Shown here: in pieces, positions 33,816-40,065 of the stretch
Numbering within the stretch: the first letter of the stretch is position 1
Layout of the letters: each line of letters starts with the position of its first letter
Assembly: GCA_021776825.1 (NCBI GenBank)
Contig: JAJFFG010000042.1
Span: 1-40,065 of the forward strand
Reading direction: 5' to 3'
From: Planctomycetota bacterium
Lineage (GTDB): Bacteria > Planctomycetota > JAJSAM01 > JAJVHW01
Length of the DNA stretch: 40,065 bases
Made by a program: the position numbers and the translations under genes
The notes under the pieces: model-generated
Databases searched by the model: none
What the model saw: only the letters and a program-made list of their open reading frames with translations
Told to the model about the DNA's origin: nothing

Positions 33816-34634
33816 CTACGGGTTCGGCAGTTCGGTCCGACGCCGCGCGTGCGCGATCTTGCGCAGAGCCACTACGGGCCGCCGGCCAAGTCGGTCCCGT
33901 CCATCCAGCGGCTTGCTGAGGTCCCAGCCGTCCCACCAGCCCACGAACTCCAGCGCCGCGACCTGCGCGACGACACCGAGAAACTCCTGCGGATCGAGCA
34001 GTCGGAAGCGGTCCACCGACTCGAACCGCCGTTGCGCGTCGCCCTCGGTGCAGTCGACACGAATGCGGTACTCGACCAGCTGGCGCGGGCCGTCGACGAA
34101 GGACAGGCTCGCGAGCACGTTGAGGTGTCGCTGGCCGAACTCGAGGGAGTACTCACTCCGCATCGTCGGGTCCTCTTCGGGAGCCTGGATGCAGGCCTCC
34201 AGGATGAACAGCCCTCCGGGCCGCAGACAGCCGGCGACGGACTCGAGGATGCGGACCGCCCCGTCGAGGGTGTGCGGGAAGAACGACCCCGAGAGGATGG
34301 TGGCGATGTCCACCGGTTCCGGCAGGGCAAGCGCCTCGACGTCGCCCTGCCGAAACTCAGCGCGGTCGCCGAGGTCCCGGTACCGATCCCGCGCATACGC
34401 CAGCATGCACTGGTTGCGGTCGACTCCGACGTAGCGGTACCCCAGACCCACGAAGTCCGCTGCGTTCGGCGCCGTCCCACAGCACAGATCCAAGACCGAT
34501 TTCGGTTCGAACCCGAGGTGCGCCGCGGCGATCCGCTGGACACCCGACGCCTCGACCGCCGTGTCGCGGAACGAGCAACACGCCTGGTCATAGACGTCGG
34601 GGGCGTCGTAGAGGGGGTACGGCTCTTGAGTCAA
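33816..34634 (-). CDS. SAM-dependent class I methyltransferase
   Basis: A 272-residue cytoplasmic methyltransferase. SAM-binding motif I is SVLDLCCGTAPNAADF, the acidic end of strand 2 is YVGVDRN, and QGDVEAL plus LRPGGLFILEA give the later class I motifs. The N-terminal YPLYDAPDVYDQACC is typical of small-molecule methyltransferases. It has no Met before residue 97; the start is a TTG at 34634 with GAGGACC about 8 bases upstream. Substrate unknown. It converges with the membrane-protein gene, leaving 31 bp. Confidence 0.87.
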   Translation of the reverse strand: MTQEPYPLYDAPDVYDQACCSFRDTAVEASGVQRIAAAHLGFEPKSVLDLCCGTAPNAADFVGLGYRYVGVDRNQCMLAYARDRYRDLGDRAEFRQGDVEALALPEPVDIATILSGSFFPHTLDGAVRILESVAGCLRPGGLFILEACIQAPEEDPTMRSEYSLEFGQRHLNVLASLSFVDGPRQLVEYRIRVDCTEGDAQRRFESVDRFRLLDPQEFLGVVAQVAALEFVGWWDGWDLSKPLDGRDRLGRRPVVALRKIAHARRRTELPNP

Positions 34635-34670
34635 CGAGGGTCCTCGCGCAGTGCCGGGCTAGCCATACGC

Positions 34671-34766
34671 TACCAGGCCCGATTCGGCGGCCGCGGCGCT
34701 CCACCTCGTCTCGTCGAGTGGTCGGATCAACCGGGACCCCGAGAGGTTGGGTTAGCTGGAACTGTC
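34671..34766 (+). repeat. Family B repeat, longest copy
   Basis: The core TACCAGGCCCGATTCGGCGG, CGCTCCACCTCGTCTCG is followed by TGGTCGGATCAACCGGGACC and CCGAGAGGTTGGGTTAG. The second half recurs at 36058-36126 as TGGTCGGATCAACCGGCCCC. Begins with TA, but no inverted partner end was found. Confidence 0.75.
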
Positions 34767-34819
34767 CCGCGCTCAACTGTCCCGCACTCAAGGGTCCGGC
34801 ACTCAAGGGTCCCGCTTTC
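34760..34819 (+). repeat. Tandem array, four 15-bp units
   Basis: AACTGTCCCGCGCTC, AACTGTCCCGCACTC, AAGGGTCCGGCACTC and AAGGGTCCCGCTTTC are head-to-tail. One isolated unit (AACTGTCCGGCACTC) sits at the corresponding place in the family B copy at 36058-36126, so the array probably expanded from a single unit. Confidence 0.88.
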
Positions 34820-34913
34820 GAGCGCCGGACGACTCGATCGGCGCGCGCCCCGTAGGATCTGACGTCGTCTCCTCGTTCGCCGCGTGACGTCCCGTCGGAG
34901 ACTCTCACCCCCT

Positions 34914-34951
34914 GGAGCGGACCCTGTGGAGCGGACCCTGTGGAGCGGATC
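34914..34951 (+). repeat. 14-bp tandem repeat that triplicates the GGAG ribosome site
   Basis: GGAGCGGACCCTGT occurs at 34914 and 34928, and a third partial unit GGAGCGGATC at 34942 ends directly before the ATG at 34952. Each unit carries GGAG. Only the last is correctly spaced for this ATG (7 bases). A GTG at 34940 in the same frame is also preceded by a unit. Confidence 0.8.
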
Positions 34952-35809
34952 ATGAAACGGATCGCCATCCTCGTCGCGGTGCTGGTCTCAGCGGCCTGCG
35001 CGACCACCATCGAGCCGCCCCCAGTACACGAGCCGTCCGCAGTGCACGAGCCGCCCGCGGGGGTCGAGCCCCCGGTCGAGGCGGTCGGCGAGACCGCCGT
35101 CGAGCTGCCGACGATGCCCGCCGAGTTGCCCGCCGAGCCGCCCACGGAGTCGCCGATCGTGGAGCCTGAGCCCGCCGCCTCGACACCGCGCGCTGTGGTC
35201 GAGATGTCGCCGGAGCTGCCGCGCCCTCCGCGCAACACACTCGGCACCCGGATGTACGCCTTCACCGAGGCCGAGACGGCGTTCGGCGAGAAGCTGGCGG
35301 AGGACGAGCACGTCACGGGGAGCATGTTCCAGGAGTACGCGATCACCGGGAAAGCCGGGGCGTACGTGGGGTGGTTCGGGATCGTCCGCGGAATCCGCGA
35401 GGACGTAGAGCGGGATCAGACGCGAATGCTCGTGGAGATGAAGTACTTCGACGGGCTCACGGACACCCACATCCAGTGCGTCTCGTTCAACGGCGCCGGC
35501 GACTTCGTGGCGATCCTCGACGGCCGCGACCACGGGGTGCGGCCCCTCTCGCTCGTGAAAGCCTACGGCACGGTCGCATCCGAGACGGACGGTGTGCCGC
35601 GACTGGAGTGCGAGTACCTGCGCGTGTGGGATCAGGGGCGGTTCACGTTCATGATGGCGTACGGGAAGCAGTCGGGGAACGTGGCGTTCCGCAAGCTCAA
35701 CATCATCAAACTCGACGACATCTACGCCCCGTTCCCCGACGAGCGCTACTACCGGCTGCGACTCGGGCGGCGCGCGCTCTTCGAGTCGGGGATCATCGAC
35801 GTGCCCTGA
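34952..35809 (+). CDS. Predicted lipoprotein with Pro/Glu-rich linker
   Basis: A 285-residue lipoprotein. MKRIAILVAVLVSAAC ends in a lipobox, then a Pro/Glu/Val-rich linker runs to about residue 95 (IEPPPVHEPSAVHEPPAGVE, with PAELPAEPPTESPIVEPEP). The folded domain (100-285) has strands such as GAYVGWFGIVRGIREDV, QTRMLVEMKYFDGLTDTHIQ and GRFTFMMAYGKQSGNVAF and resembles small OB-like lipoprotein domains, but I cannot name it. The ATG at 34952 is preferred over the GTG at 34940 because the signal peptide starts cleanly there and the last 14-bp repeat gives a good GGAG. Confidence 0.8.
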   Translation: MKRIAILVAVLVSAACATTIEPPPVHEPSAVHEPPAGVEPPVEAVGETAVELPTMPAELPAEPPTESPIVEPEPAASTPRAVVEMSPELPRPPRNTLGTRMYAFTEAETAFGEKLAEDEHVTGSMFQEYAITGKAGAYVGWFGIVRGIREDVERDQTRMLVEMKYFDGLTDTHIQCVSFNGAGDFVAILDGRDHGVRPLSLVKAYGTVASETDGVPRLECEYLRVWDQGRFTFMMAYGKQSGNVAFRKLNIIKLDDIYAPFPDERYYRLRLGRRALFESGIIDVP

Positions 35810-35865
35810 CGTGCGACGCCGCGGGGGCGCCGTCACGACCCAGGACGTCGACATGCGTCACACGC

Positions 35866-35910
35866 TACCAGGCCCAATTCGACGGCCTCGGCGCTCCACC
35901 GCGTCTCGGG
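35866..35910 (+). repeat. Family B repeat, first half
   Basis: TACCAGGCCCAATTCGACGG followed by CCTCGGCGCTCCACCGCGTC; closest to 34671 and to inverted copy 33207-33252, with which it also shares the following GGCTCC. Confidence 0.75.
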
Positions 35911-36057
35911 CTCCGGACGGCACAGCCGCCACGGCGCTCGCGCGACGCCCGTCCACGGGCAACGCGACGCGCGTAGATTCACGGACAGTTCCAATGCACG
36001 GAACTTGCCGAGTCGGGCGACTTCGACGCCGGATCGGATGTTCGCGTTGGTCGCCGC

Positions 36058-36126
36058 TCGTCTCGTCACGTGGTCGGATCAACCGGCCCCGCGAGAAGTC
36101 GGGTCAGTTCGAACTGTCCGGCACTC
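36058..36126 (+). repeat. Family B repeat, second half
   Basis: CTCGTCTCG, TGGTCGGATCAACCGG, CGAGAAGTCGGGTCAG and AACTGTCCGGCACTC match the right part of 34671-34774. Confidence 0.7.
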
Positions 36127-36236
36127 CAGCAGCGAGTCCGGGTCGCTCCGCGCGTTCGGCGCCGTGACGCACCGTCATGGCGATTTCCGCTAGTCTCTTC
36201 GTCGGACGGGTTGTGGGGCGGCGGAGGACCCTTGCG

Positions 36237-37853
36237 ATGCGCTGTGCCCTGTCGTTGCTCGCTCTCGCGCTGTTCGCGTGTTCCGCGTACGCGACGGAGC
36301 CCGTCCTGATGACTCCGGAGAGGGGCGCCGGCGCGATCGTGCTAGTCCGGCGCGGAACGACATCGAAGACCCAGATCCCACGACGTACGCGGCTCGAACT
36401 CCTCCGAGTCGAGCCACAGGGCGAGCCACGCCTCCGAGTCGTACGGCGCACGCAACGGGCATCCGCCGGATATGTGCGATGCCGGTCGGGCCGACTCCCG
36501 GCGGGCACGTATCACGTGCGACAGCTCCGCCGCGGCGGTGGGTACGGATGGGACTTCGGCTTGCTGACGATCCGCGCGCCCGTCCTGCGAGACCCGCGCG
36601 TGTTGCCGTACGCCCCGGGCGATGAGATCAATGTAGGAGGGGGCTTCTTCGGGCCGCGGCATGCCCGCGTCTACATCGACGGGCGCCGAGTGCGCATTCG
36701 CGAACCGCGCGGACGGACCCCGTCCCGGCTCCGGATCCGTCTCCCGCGCGACCTCGCGGATGGCGACCACACGCTGACGGTTCGCACGCCGGCGGGCACG
36801 GTCACCGGGAACACGCCGCTGCGGATCGACGCCAGCTTGCACACCGCGTCGGAGCGGTTCGTCTGGCCCGGTGGCGACATCGGCTTCGGCGCGGACTCGT
36901 ACGTACCCGACGACGAACTGCGCGTGCGTCGCATGGGGCACGGGCTCCTGCACGTGGCGATGACGCAGGGGGGCCCGGGTGACGCGCGCCGCGATCTGCG
37001 GATTGCGTTCCGCGACGTGCTTCGAGAGGGCATGAGCACACCCGTCAACTTGCGCGCCGAGTGGGCTGTCGTCCGCGATCGCGCACAAGGTCAGGATCCC
37101 GACGACCCACCCGACACCTGGCTGCGCGCCGCGAGCCTCGAGATGACGGTGCTCGCGTACGACGCGCGCGCCGACTACCTCATCGCCACGTTCGTCGGAG
37201 GGCTCACGGCCGTCGATCCGTTCGGCGTTCCGACTGGCGCCGCGGGCCTGCAGATTCGCGACGGAGCCGTGCAGGAGTTCATCGACAGCGAGGCCACGAA
37301 GCGAGCACACGTCCACCTCCCGGTGCGCTTCGATGACGCGGGCGTGCTCGACGCGGACCTCTCGGACGTCCCGATCGTCGGAGGTCGCTTAGCGCCGTGG
37401 TCGGGGGACTCTGTCCACACCGTCGCCGTGACGCGCTGGCTCGACACCGAAGTGGACGACCCGGAGTTCCTGCCGCCAGCCATGCGCCGCCTTCGATTCG
37501 GCACGCGCGTCCGCGCGCCGGTGGGTACACGCATCGTCGTGGAGATGCAGGCGGCCCCGCCGCTCTCCGCGCGCTCCGCGCCGCTTGCGGCCGTGCCGGA
37601 CTTGGCGGCTGTGAGCGAGTGGGTGCCCTATCTGAGCTACGGAAACCGGCCGGCCGAGGAGATGGAGGGCCCGGCACCCGAGCCCGCGATCGAACTTGCG
37701 CAGGATCCGGCCGCCCTGAACGGGCACGGGCATCGGTTGGTGCGTCTCCGTGTGCACCTCTACGCGGATGACCCGTCAGGGATCGGGAGCGGCTCAGCAC
37801 TCCCGTATGTGGAACATCTCGAGGTGCGATTCCTGCACTTCCTGCCGCGCTGA
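36237..37853 (+). CDS. Exported IPT/TIG-like protein, paralogue B
   Basis: A 538-residue exported protein, paralogous to the minus-strand gene at 31390-33105. The ATG at 36237 has GGAGGA 9 bases upstream and the signal peptide RCALSLLALALFACSAYA; an upstream in-frame GTG/ATG extension is less likely because it lacks a ribosome site and would displace the signal. A possible lipobox FAC is not in good context. An IPT/TIG-like segment is visible at NVGGGFFGPRHARVYIDGRR to DGDHTLTVRTPAGTVTGNTP. The C-terminal half has VVEMQAAPPLS, VSEWVPYLSYG and HRLVRLRVHLYADD. No catalytic motif; function unknown. Confidence 0.85.
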   Translation: MRCALSLLALALFACSAYATEPVLMTPERGAGAIVLVRRGTTSKTQIPRRTRLELLRVEPQGEPRLRVVRRTQRASAGYVRCRSGRLPAGTYHVRQLRRGGGYGWDFGLLTIRAPVLRDPRVLPYAPGDEINVGGGFFGPRHARVYIDGRRVRIREPRGRTPSRLRIRLPRDLADGDHTLTVRTPAGTVTGNTPLRIDASLHTASERFVWPGGDIGFGADSYVPDDELRVRRMGHGLLHVAMTQGGPGDARRDLRIAFRDVLREGMSTPVNLRAEWAVVRDRAQGQDPDDPPDTWLRAASLEMTVLAYDARADYLIATFVGGLTAVDPFGVPTGAAGLQIRDGAVQEFIDSEATKRAHVHLPVRFDDAGVLDADLSDVPIVGGRLAPWSGDSVHTVAVTRWLDTEVDDPEFLPPAMRRLRFGTRVRAPVGTRIVVEMQAAPPLSARSAPLAAVPDLAAVSEWVPYLSYGNRPAEEMEGPAPEPAIELAQDPAALNGHGHRLVRLRVHLYADDPSGIGSGSALPYVEHLEVRFLHFLPR

Positions 37854-37877
37854 CGCGTCGTGTCCGTCCACGAGTGA

Positions 37878-37911
37878 GTGCGGGGCGGACGGTGCGGGGC
37901 GGACGGTGCGG
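37878..37911 (+). repeat. Tandem array, two perfect 14-bp units plus a partial
   Basis: GTGCGGGGCGGACG twice (37878-37891, 37892-37905) followed by GTGCGG. It lies 25 bp after the stop of the preceding gene. Confidence 0.85.
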
Positions 37912-38052
37912 CGGAGATGCCGCGTTCACCGGATGTCGCGCTTCGCCATGCCGTCACGCGCGGTCGCGATGGACCCGACGACGCGAACCGGCTCGCGACG
38001 ACCGAGCACTCGTCTTGGGACTGGGGACGGTGGAAACGACCACGACATCCGA

Positions 38053-38104
38053 GCCTGAGCGACCCGCCCCAGCACCGAGTTAGTTGTCGGAGTTCCCACC
38101 GTCC
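38053..38104 (+). repeat. Family C repeat, copy 2
   Basis: GCCTGAGCGACCCGCCCCAG, CACCGAGTTAGTTGTC and GAGTTCCCACCGTCC align with 19675-19728. Confidence 0.55.
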
Positions 38105-38389
38105 GCGGGTCCAGAGTAGCTCCCGCACCGGCCTGGGCGCCCCGGGGGGACATGGGAGAAGCGGAGCCCTCCCCGTACCGTGAAGGCGTTGGGCAGTGCG
38201 ATCGGTCGGAAGCGACTCGTGACCGATGCGCATCGAACGCCACACATCGCCACTCGTGGCCGCTGCTCGTGGAGCACCGGCCGGCACGTCGGACCCGCGC
38301 TGCGCGCAGCGTCCGGCGAGGTTCGCGGGCCGAGCACGGTCCCGTGACCGCCGCGAGCCGGCGCGAGGCAAGGCACCCGGGGAACCAGT

Positions 38390-39835
38390 TTGCAAATCGA
38401 ACCCTTCATCGCGTCCCTCTGTGATCGCGTCGTCCAGTACATCCAAGCGGCAGACGCACCCGGGAAGGTCGTGACCGACGTCCCGCACGAGACGAGGAAG
38501 CGATCCGCCGACCTCCGCCTGCCCGTCGAGGGCCGCGGCACGGAAGCGGTGCTGGACGACATCGACGACTACCTGCGCGCGTGCGTCAAGACCAACCGAG
38601 CCGAGTTCATGAACCCGCTCTGGGGCGGCCTCAACCTCGCTGGGTTCGCAGGCGAGATCATCGCCAGCCTGACGAACACGTCGATGTACACGTACGAGCT
38701 CGCTCCCCTCGCCACGCTCATCGAGCAGGCGATCCTCCGCCGCATGGCCGAGATCGTCGGGTTCCCAGACGGTGCCGGGACGCTGACGACCGGCGGTTCG
38801 AGCGGCAACATGCACGGGATGCTCTGCGCACGACAGGCCATGAATCCCGCGGCGACCACGCACGGAGTGGACGGACGCGCCCTCGTCGTACTGGTATCGA
38901 GCGAGTCGCACTACTCGGTGCTGATGGCGGGCGGAGTCATCGGGATCGGGCACCGCAACGTGGTGCGCGTCGCGTGCGACGCCGATGGCCGCATGGATCC
39001 GGACGCACTCTCCGACGCGATCCACCGCGCGCGGGAACAGGGCCGGTCGCCCTTCTGCGTCGTGTCGACGGCGGGCACCACGGTGCGGGGGGCCTTCGAC
39101 CCTCTGCGAGAGATCGGTGCGATCGCTGCGAGGGAGAACCTCTGGCACCACGTGGATGCTGCGTGGGGCGGCAGCGCGATGTTCTCGAAGACGCACCGCA
39201 CGTTGATGGACGGTGTCGAGACCGCGGACAGCGTCTGCTGGGACGCGCACAAGATGATGGGCTTGCCGCTGATCTGCAGTGCGTTCATGACCCGCGACGC
39301 CGATGTCTTGGCCCGGGTCTGTGCGCACGGCGACGCCGCCCACTACCTGTTCCACGAAGACACGCGCGACATCGACCCAGGCCGGTACTCGCTCCAGTGC
39401 GGGCGTCGCAACGACGCGCTGAAGCTGTGGCTGGCGTGGCGCGAGTGCGGTGATGACGGTTGGGCCGAGATGGTGGACCGTTACGTCGCTCTGGCGAACT
39501 ACCTGGAACAGGGAGTCGCGGCACACGCTGACCTCGAGTTGCTCTCCGCCCGTTCCTGGACGAACGTCTGCTTTCGCTACAGCCCCGAAGATGCGGACGT
39601 CGACCTCAACGTTCTCAACTCCGCTGTGCGACAGCGCATCATGCGCAACGGCGAGTTCATGGTCAGCCGGTCGAACATCGGCGACGACGTGATCCTGCGA
39701 CCCGTCATCTCCAACCCGAAGGTCTCGAAAGCGACTATCGACGGGCTGATCGCGGAAGTCGTGCGCGTCGGCGCCGACATCGTCGCCGACCTCCCGAGCG
39801 CAGGCCGCTACGCCATCGCACGGCGCAGCGCCTGA
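38390..39835 (+). CDS. Group II PLP-dependent amino-acid decarboxylase
   Basis: A 481-residue pyridoxal-phosphate enzyme of the glutamate/aspartate/cysteine-sulfinate decarboxylase group. Motifs: FMNPLWGGLNLAGFAGEIIA and MYTYELAPLATLIEQ (substrate side), TTGGSSGNMHGML (phosphate loop), SSESHYSV, STAGTTVRGAFDPL, HHVDAAWGGSAMFS and the Schiff-base Lys288 in WDAHKMMG. Length agrees with the family. Substrate cannot be fixed from motifs; glutamate, aspartate, cysteine sulfinate or an aromatic amino acid are possible. The start is a TTG at 38390 with GGGGAA 8-9 bases upstream; no ATG lies near. It is monocistronic in this window. Confidence 0.92.
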   Translation: MQIEPFIASLCDRVVQYIQAADAPGKVVTDVPHETRKRSADLRLPVEGRGTEAVLDDIDDYLRACVKTNRAEFMNPLWGGLNLAGFAGEIIASLTNTSMYTYELAPLATLIEQAILRRMAEIVGFPDGAGTLTTGGSSGNMHGMLCARQAMNPAATTHGVDGRALVVLVSSESHYSVLMAGGVIGIGHRNVVRVACDADGRMDPDALSDAIHRAREQGRSPFCVVSTAGTTVRGAFDPLREIGAIAARENLWHHVDAAWGGSAMFSKTHRTLMDGVETADSVCWDAHKMMGLPLICSAFMTRDADVLARVCAHGDAAHYLFHEDTRDIDPGRYSLQCGRRNDALKLWLAWRECGDDGWAEMVDRYVALANYLEQGVAAHADLELLSARSWTNVCFRYSPEDADVDLNVLNSAVRQRIMRNGEFMVSRSNIGDDVILRPVISNPKVSKATIDGLIAEVVRVGADIVADLPSAGRYAIARRSA

Positions 39836-39879
39836 CCGGGCCTCCCGGCCATCCAATCCCGAGACCTGCGGCGGCCTCC

Positions 39880-40002
39880 GGGGGCGTCCCGTGCCCCTCG
39901 CGCGGTCCGAGCCGCCTCCCGCCCCCGCGGCTCCGGGGCGGGAGATCGCGTGCCATGGGCGCTCGGGTGTGGCGATCGTGGTGAGAAGTGCGGGCTAGCG
40001 AC
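39880..40002 (-). repeat. Probable divergent family A element end
   Basis: On the minus strand from 40002: CTAGCCCGCACTTCTCACCA, then CGATCGCCACACCCGAGCG. This aligns with the left end of copy 2 (CTAGCCCGGACTATTCATGA, CGACTCACACACCTGAGCG). Beyond about 60 bases the similarity is lost, so the left border is approximate. The remaining bases to 40065 hold nothing recognisable. Confidence 0.5.
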
Positions 40003-40065
40003 TCCATACTCCACGCCTCGTCACGATCACGACGGGAACCACGTGCACGTCGCGGCGTCCGGAGA

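Larger units (their letters stand above)
34635..34951. other. Intergenic region between divergent genes, repeat-rich
   Basis: It holds a CCGGGCTAG motif at 34654-34662, a family B copy, a four-unit 15-bp array and a 14-bp array that repeats the ribosome-binding site of the lipoprotein gene. Between 34820 and 34913 nothing could be identified; a promoter for the lipoprotein gene is likely there. Confidence 0.6.
35810..36236. other. Intergenic region with a split family B repeat
   Basis: No gene is supported in these 427 bp. The family B core (35866-35910) and its second half (36058-36126) are separated by about 147 bp of unrelated sequence, whereas they are contiguous at 34671. The final 100 bp lead to the paralogue gene; GGAGGA at 36222-36227 is its probable ribosome site. 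Confidence 0.6.
37854..38389. other. Intergenic region with a 14-bp array and a family C repeat
   Basis: No gene is supported in these 536 bp. The identifiable parts are the 14-bp array at 37878-37911 and the family C copy at 38053-38104. The rest shows no terminator or promoter that I can defend. Confidence 0.55.

Noticed and set aside
34760..34819. CRISPR-like array
   Set aside because: Units are 15 bp with no spacers, and no cas gene is present.

Overview
The window is high-GC bacterial DNA that fits the phylum Planctomycetota. The main evidence is the operon of a DUF1549/DUF1553 protein, a DUF1501 protein and a PPC-domain protein at 21.4-26.6 kb. The many secreted proteins built from carboxypeptidase-regulatory-like (Ig-type) repeats, HEAT repeats and IPT/TIG-like domains agree with this. 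The class cannot be resolved from the sequence. I see no rRNA, tRNA, CRISPR array or full-length transposase.

Layout. 1-0.2 kb: end of a dispersed repeat (family A). 0.6-2.6 kb: secreted HAF/fibronectin-like protein. 2.9-3.5 kb: tetraheme cytochrome. 4.0-7.2 kb (-): tightly overlapped electron-transfer operon of a nine-heme lipoprotein, a DsrO-like Fe-S lipoprotein and a DsrP/NrfD-like membrane quinol subunit. 7.4-8.1 kb (-): thioredoxin-fold protein interrupted by an in-frame UGA, best read as a selenoprotein with a U-x-x-C motif and a SECIS-like hairpin just downstream. 8.2-9.9 kb: membrane-anchored Ig-repeat protein. 10.5-12.2 kb (-): a periplasmic thioredoxin-like protein, a small hypothetical and an SRPBCC protein. 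12.5-14.9 kb: two overlapping HEAT-repeat genes. 15.0-15.3 kb: two very small genes, one apparently frameshifted. 15.4-19.4 kb (-): the Hen1-Pnkp RNA-repair cassette. 19.8-21.2 kb: Ig-repeat protein. 21.4-26.6 kb (-): planctomycete DUF operon. 26.8-27.3 kb (-): SMI1/KNR4 protein. 27.4-31.0 kb: 1219-residue Ig-repeat protein. 31.4-33.1 kb (-) and 36.2-37.9 kb (+): two paralogous secreted proteins bracketing a membrane protein, a methyltransferase and a lipoprotein. 38.4-39.8 kb: PLP-dependent decarboxylase.

The most interesting signals are (1) the undeclared selenoprotein; (2) two families of MITE-like elements with terminal inverted repeats that begin and end in TA (family A about 241 bp, family D about 170-178 bp), plus two further dispersed repeat families (B, C) and several 14-15 bp tandem arrays, all in intergenic DNA. 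One family A copy carries the stop codon of an upstream gene, and another runs into the 5' end of a gene that has no ordinary start codon; (3) a possible +1 frameshift in a 53-codon gene at 15.15-15.31 kb; (4) the nine-heme version of a DsrJOP/Hmc-like quinol-oxidising module. All functional statements rest on motifs read by eye; no database was searched.
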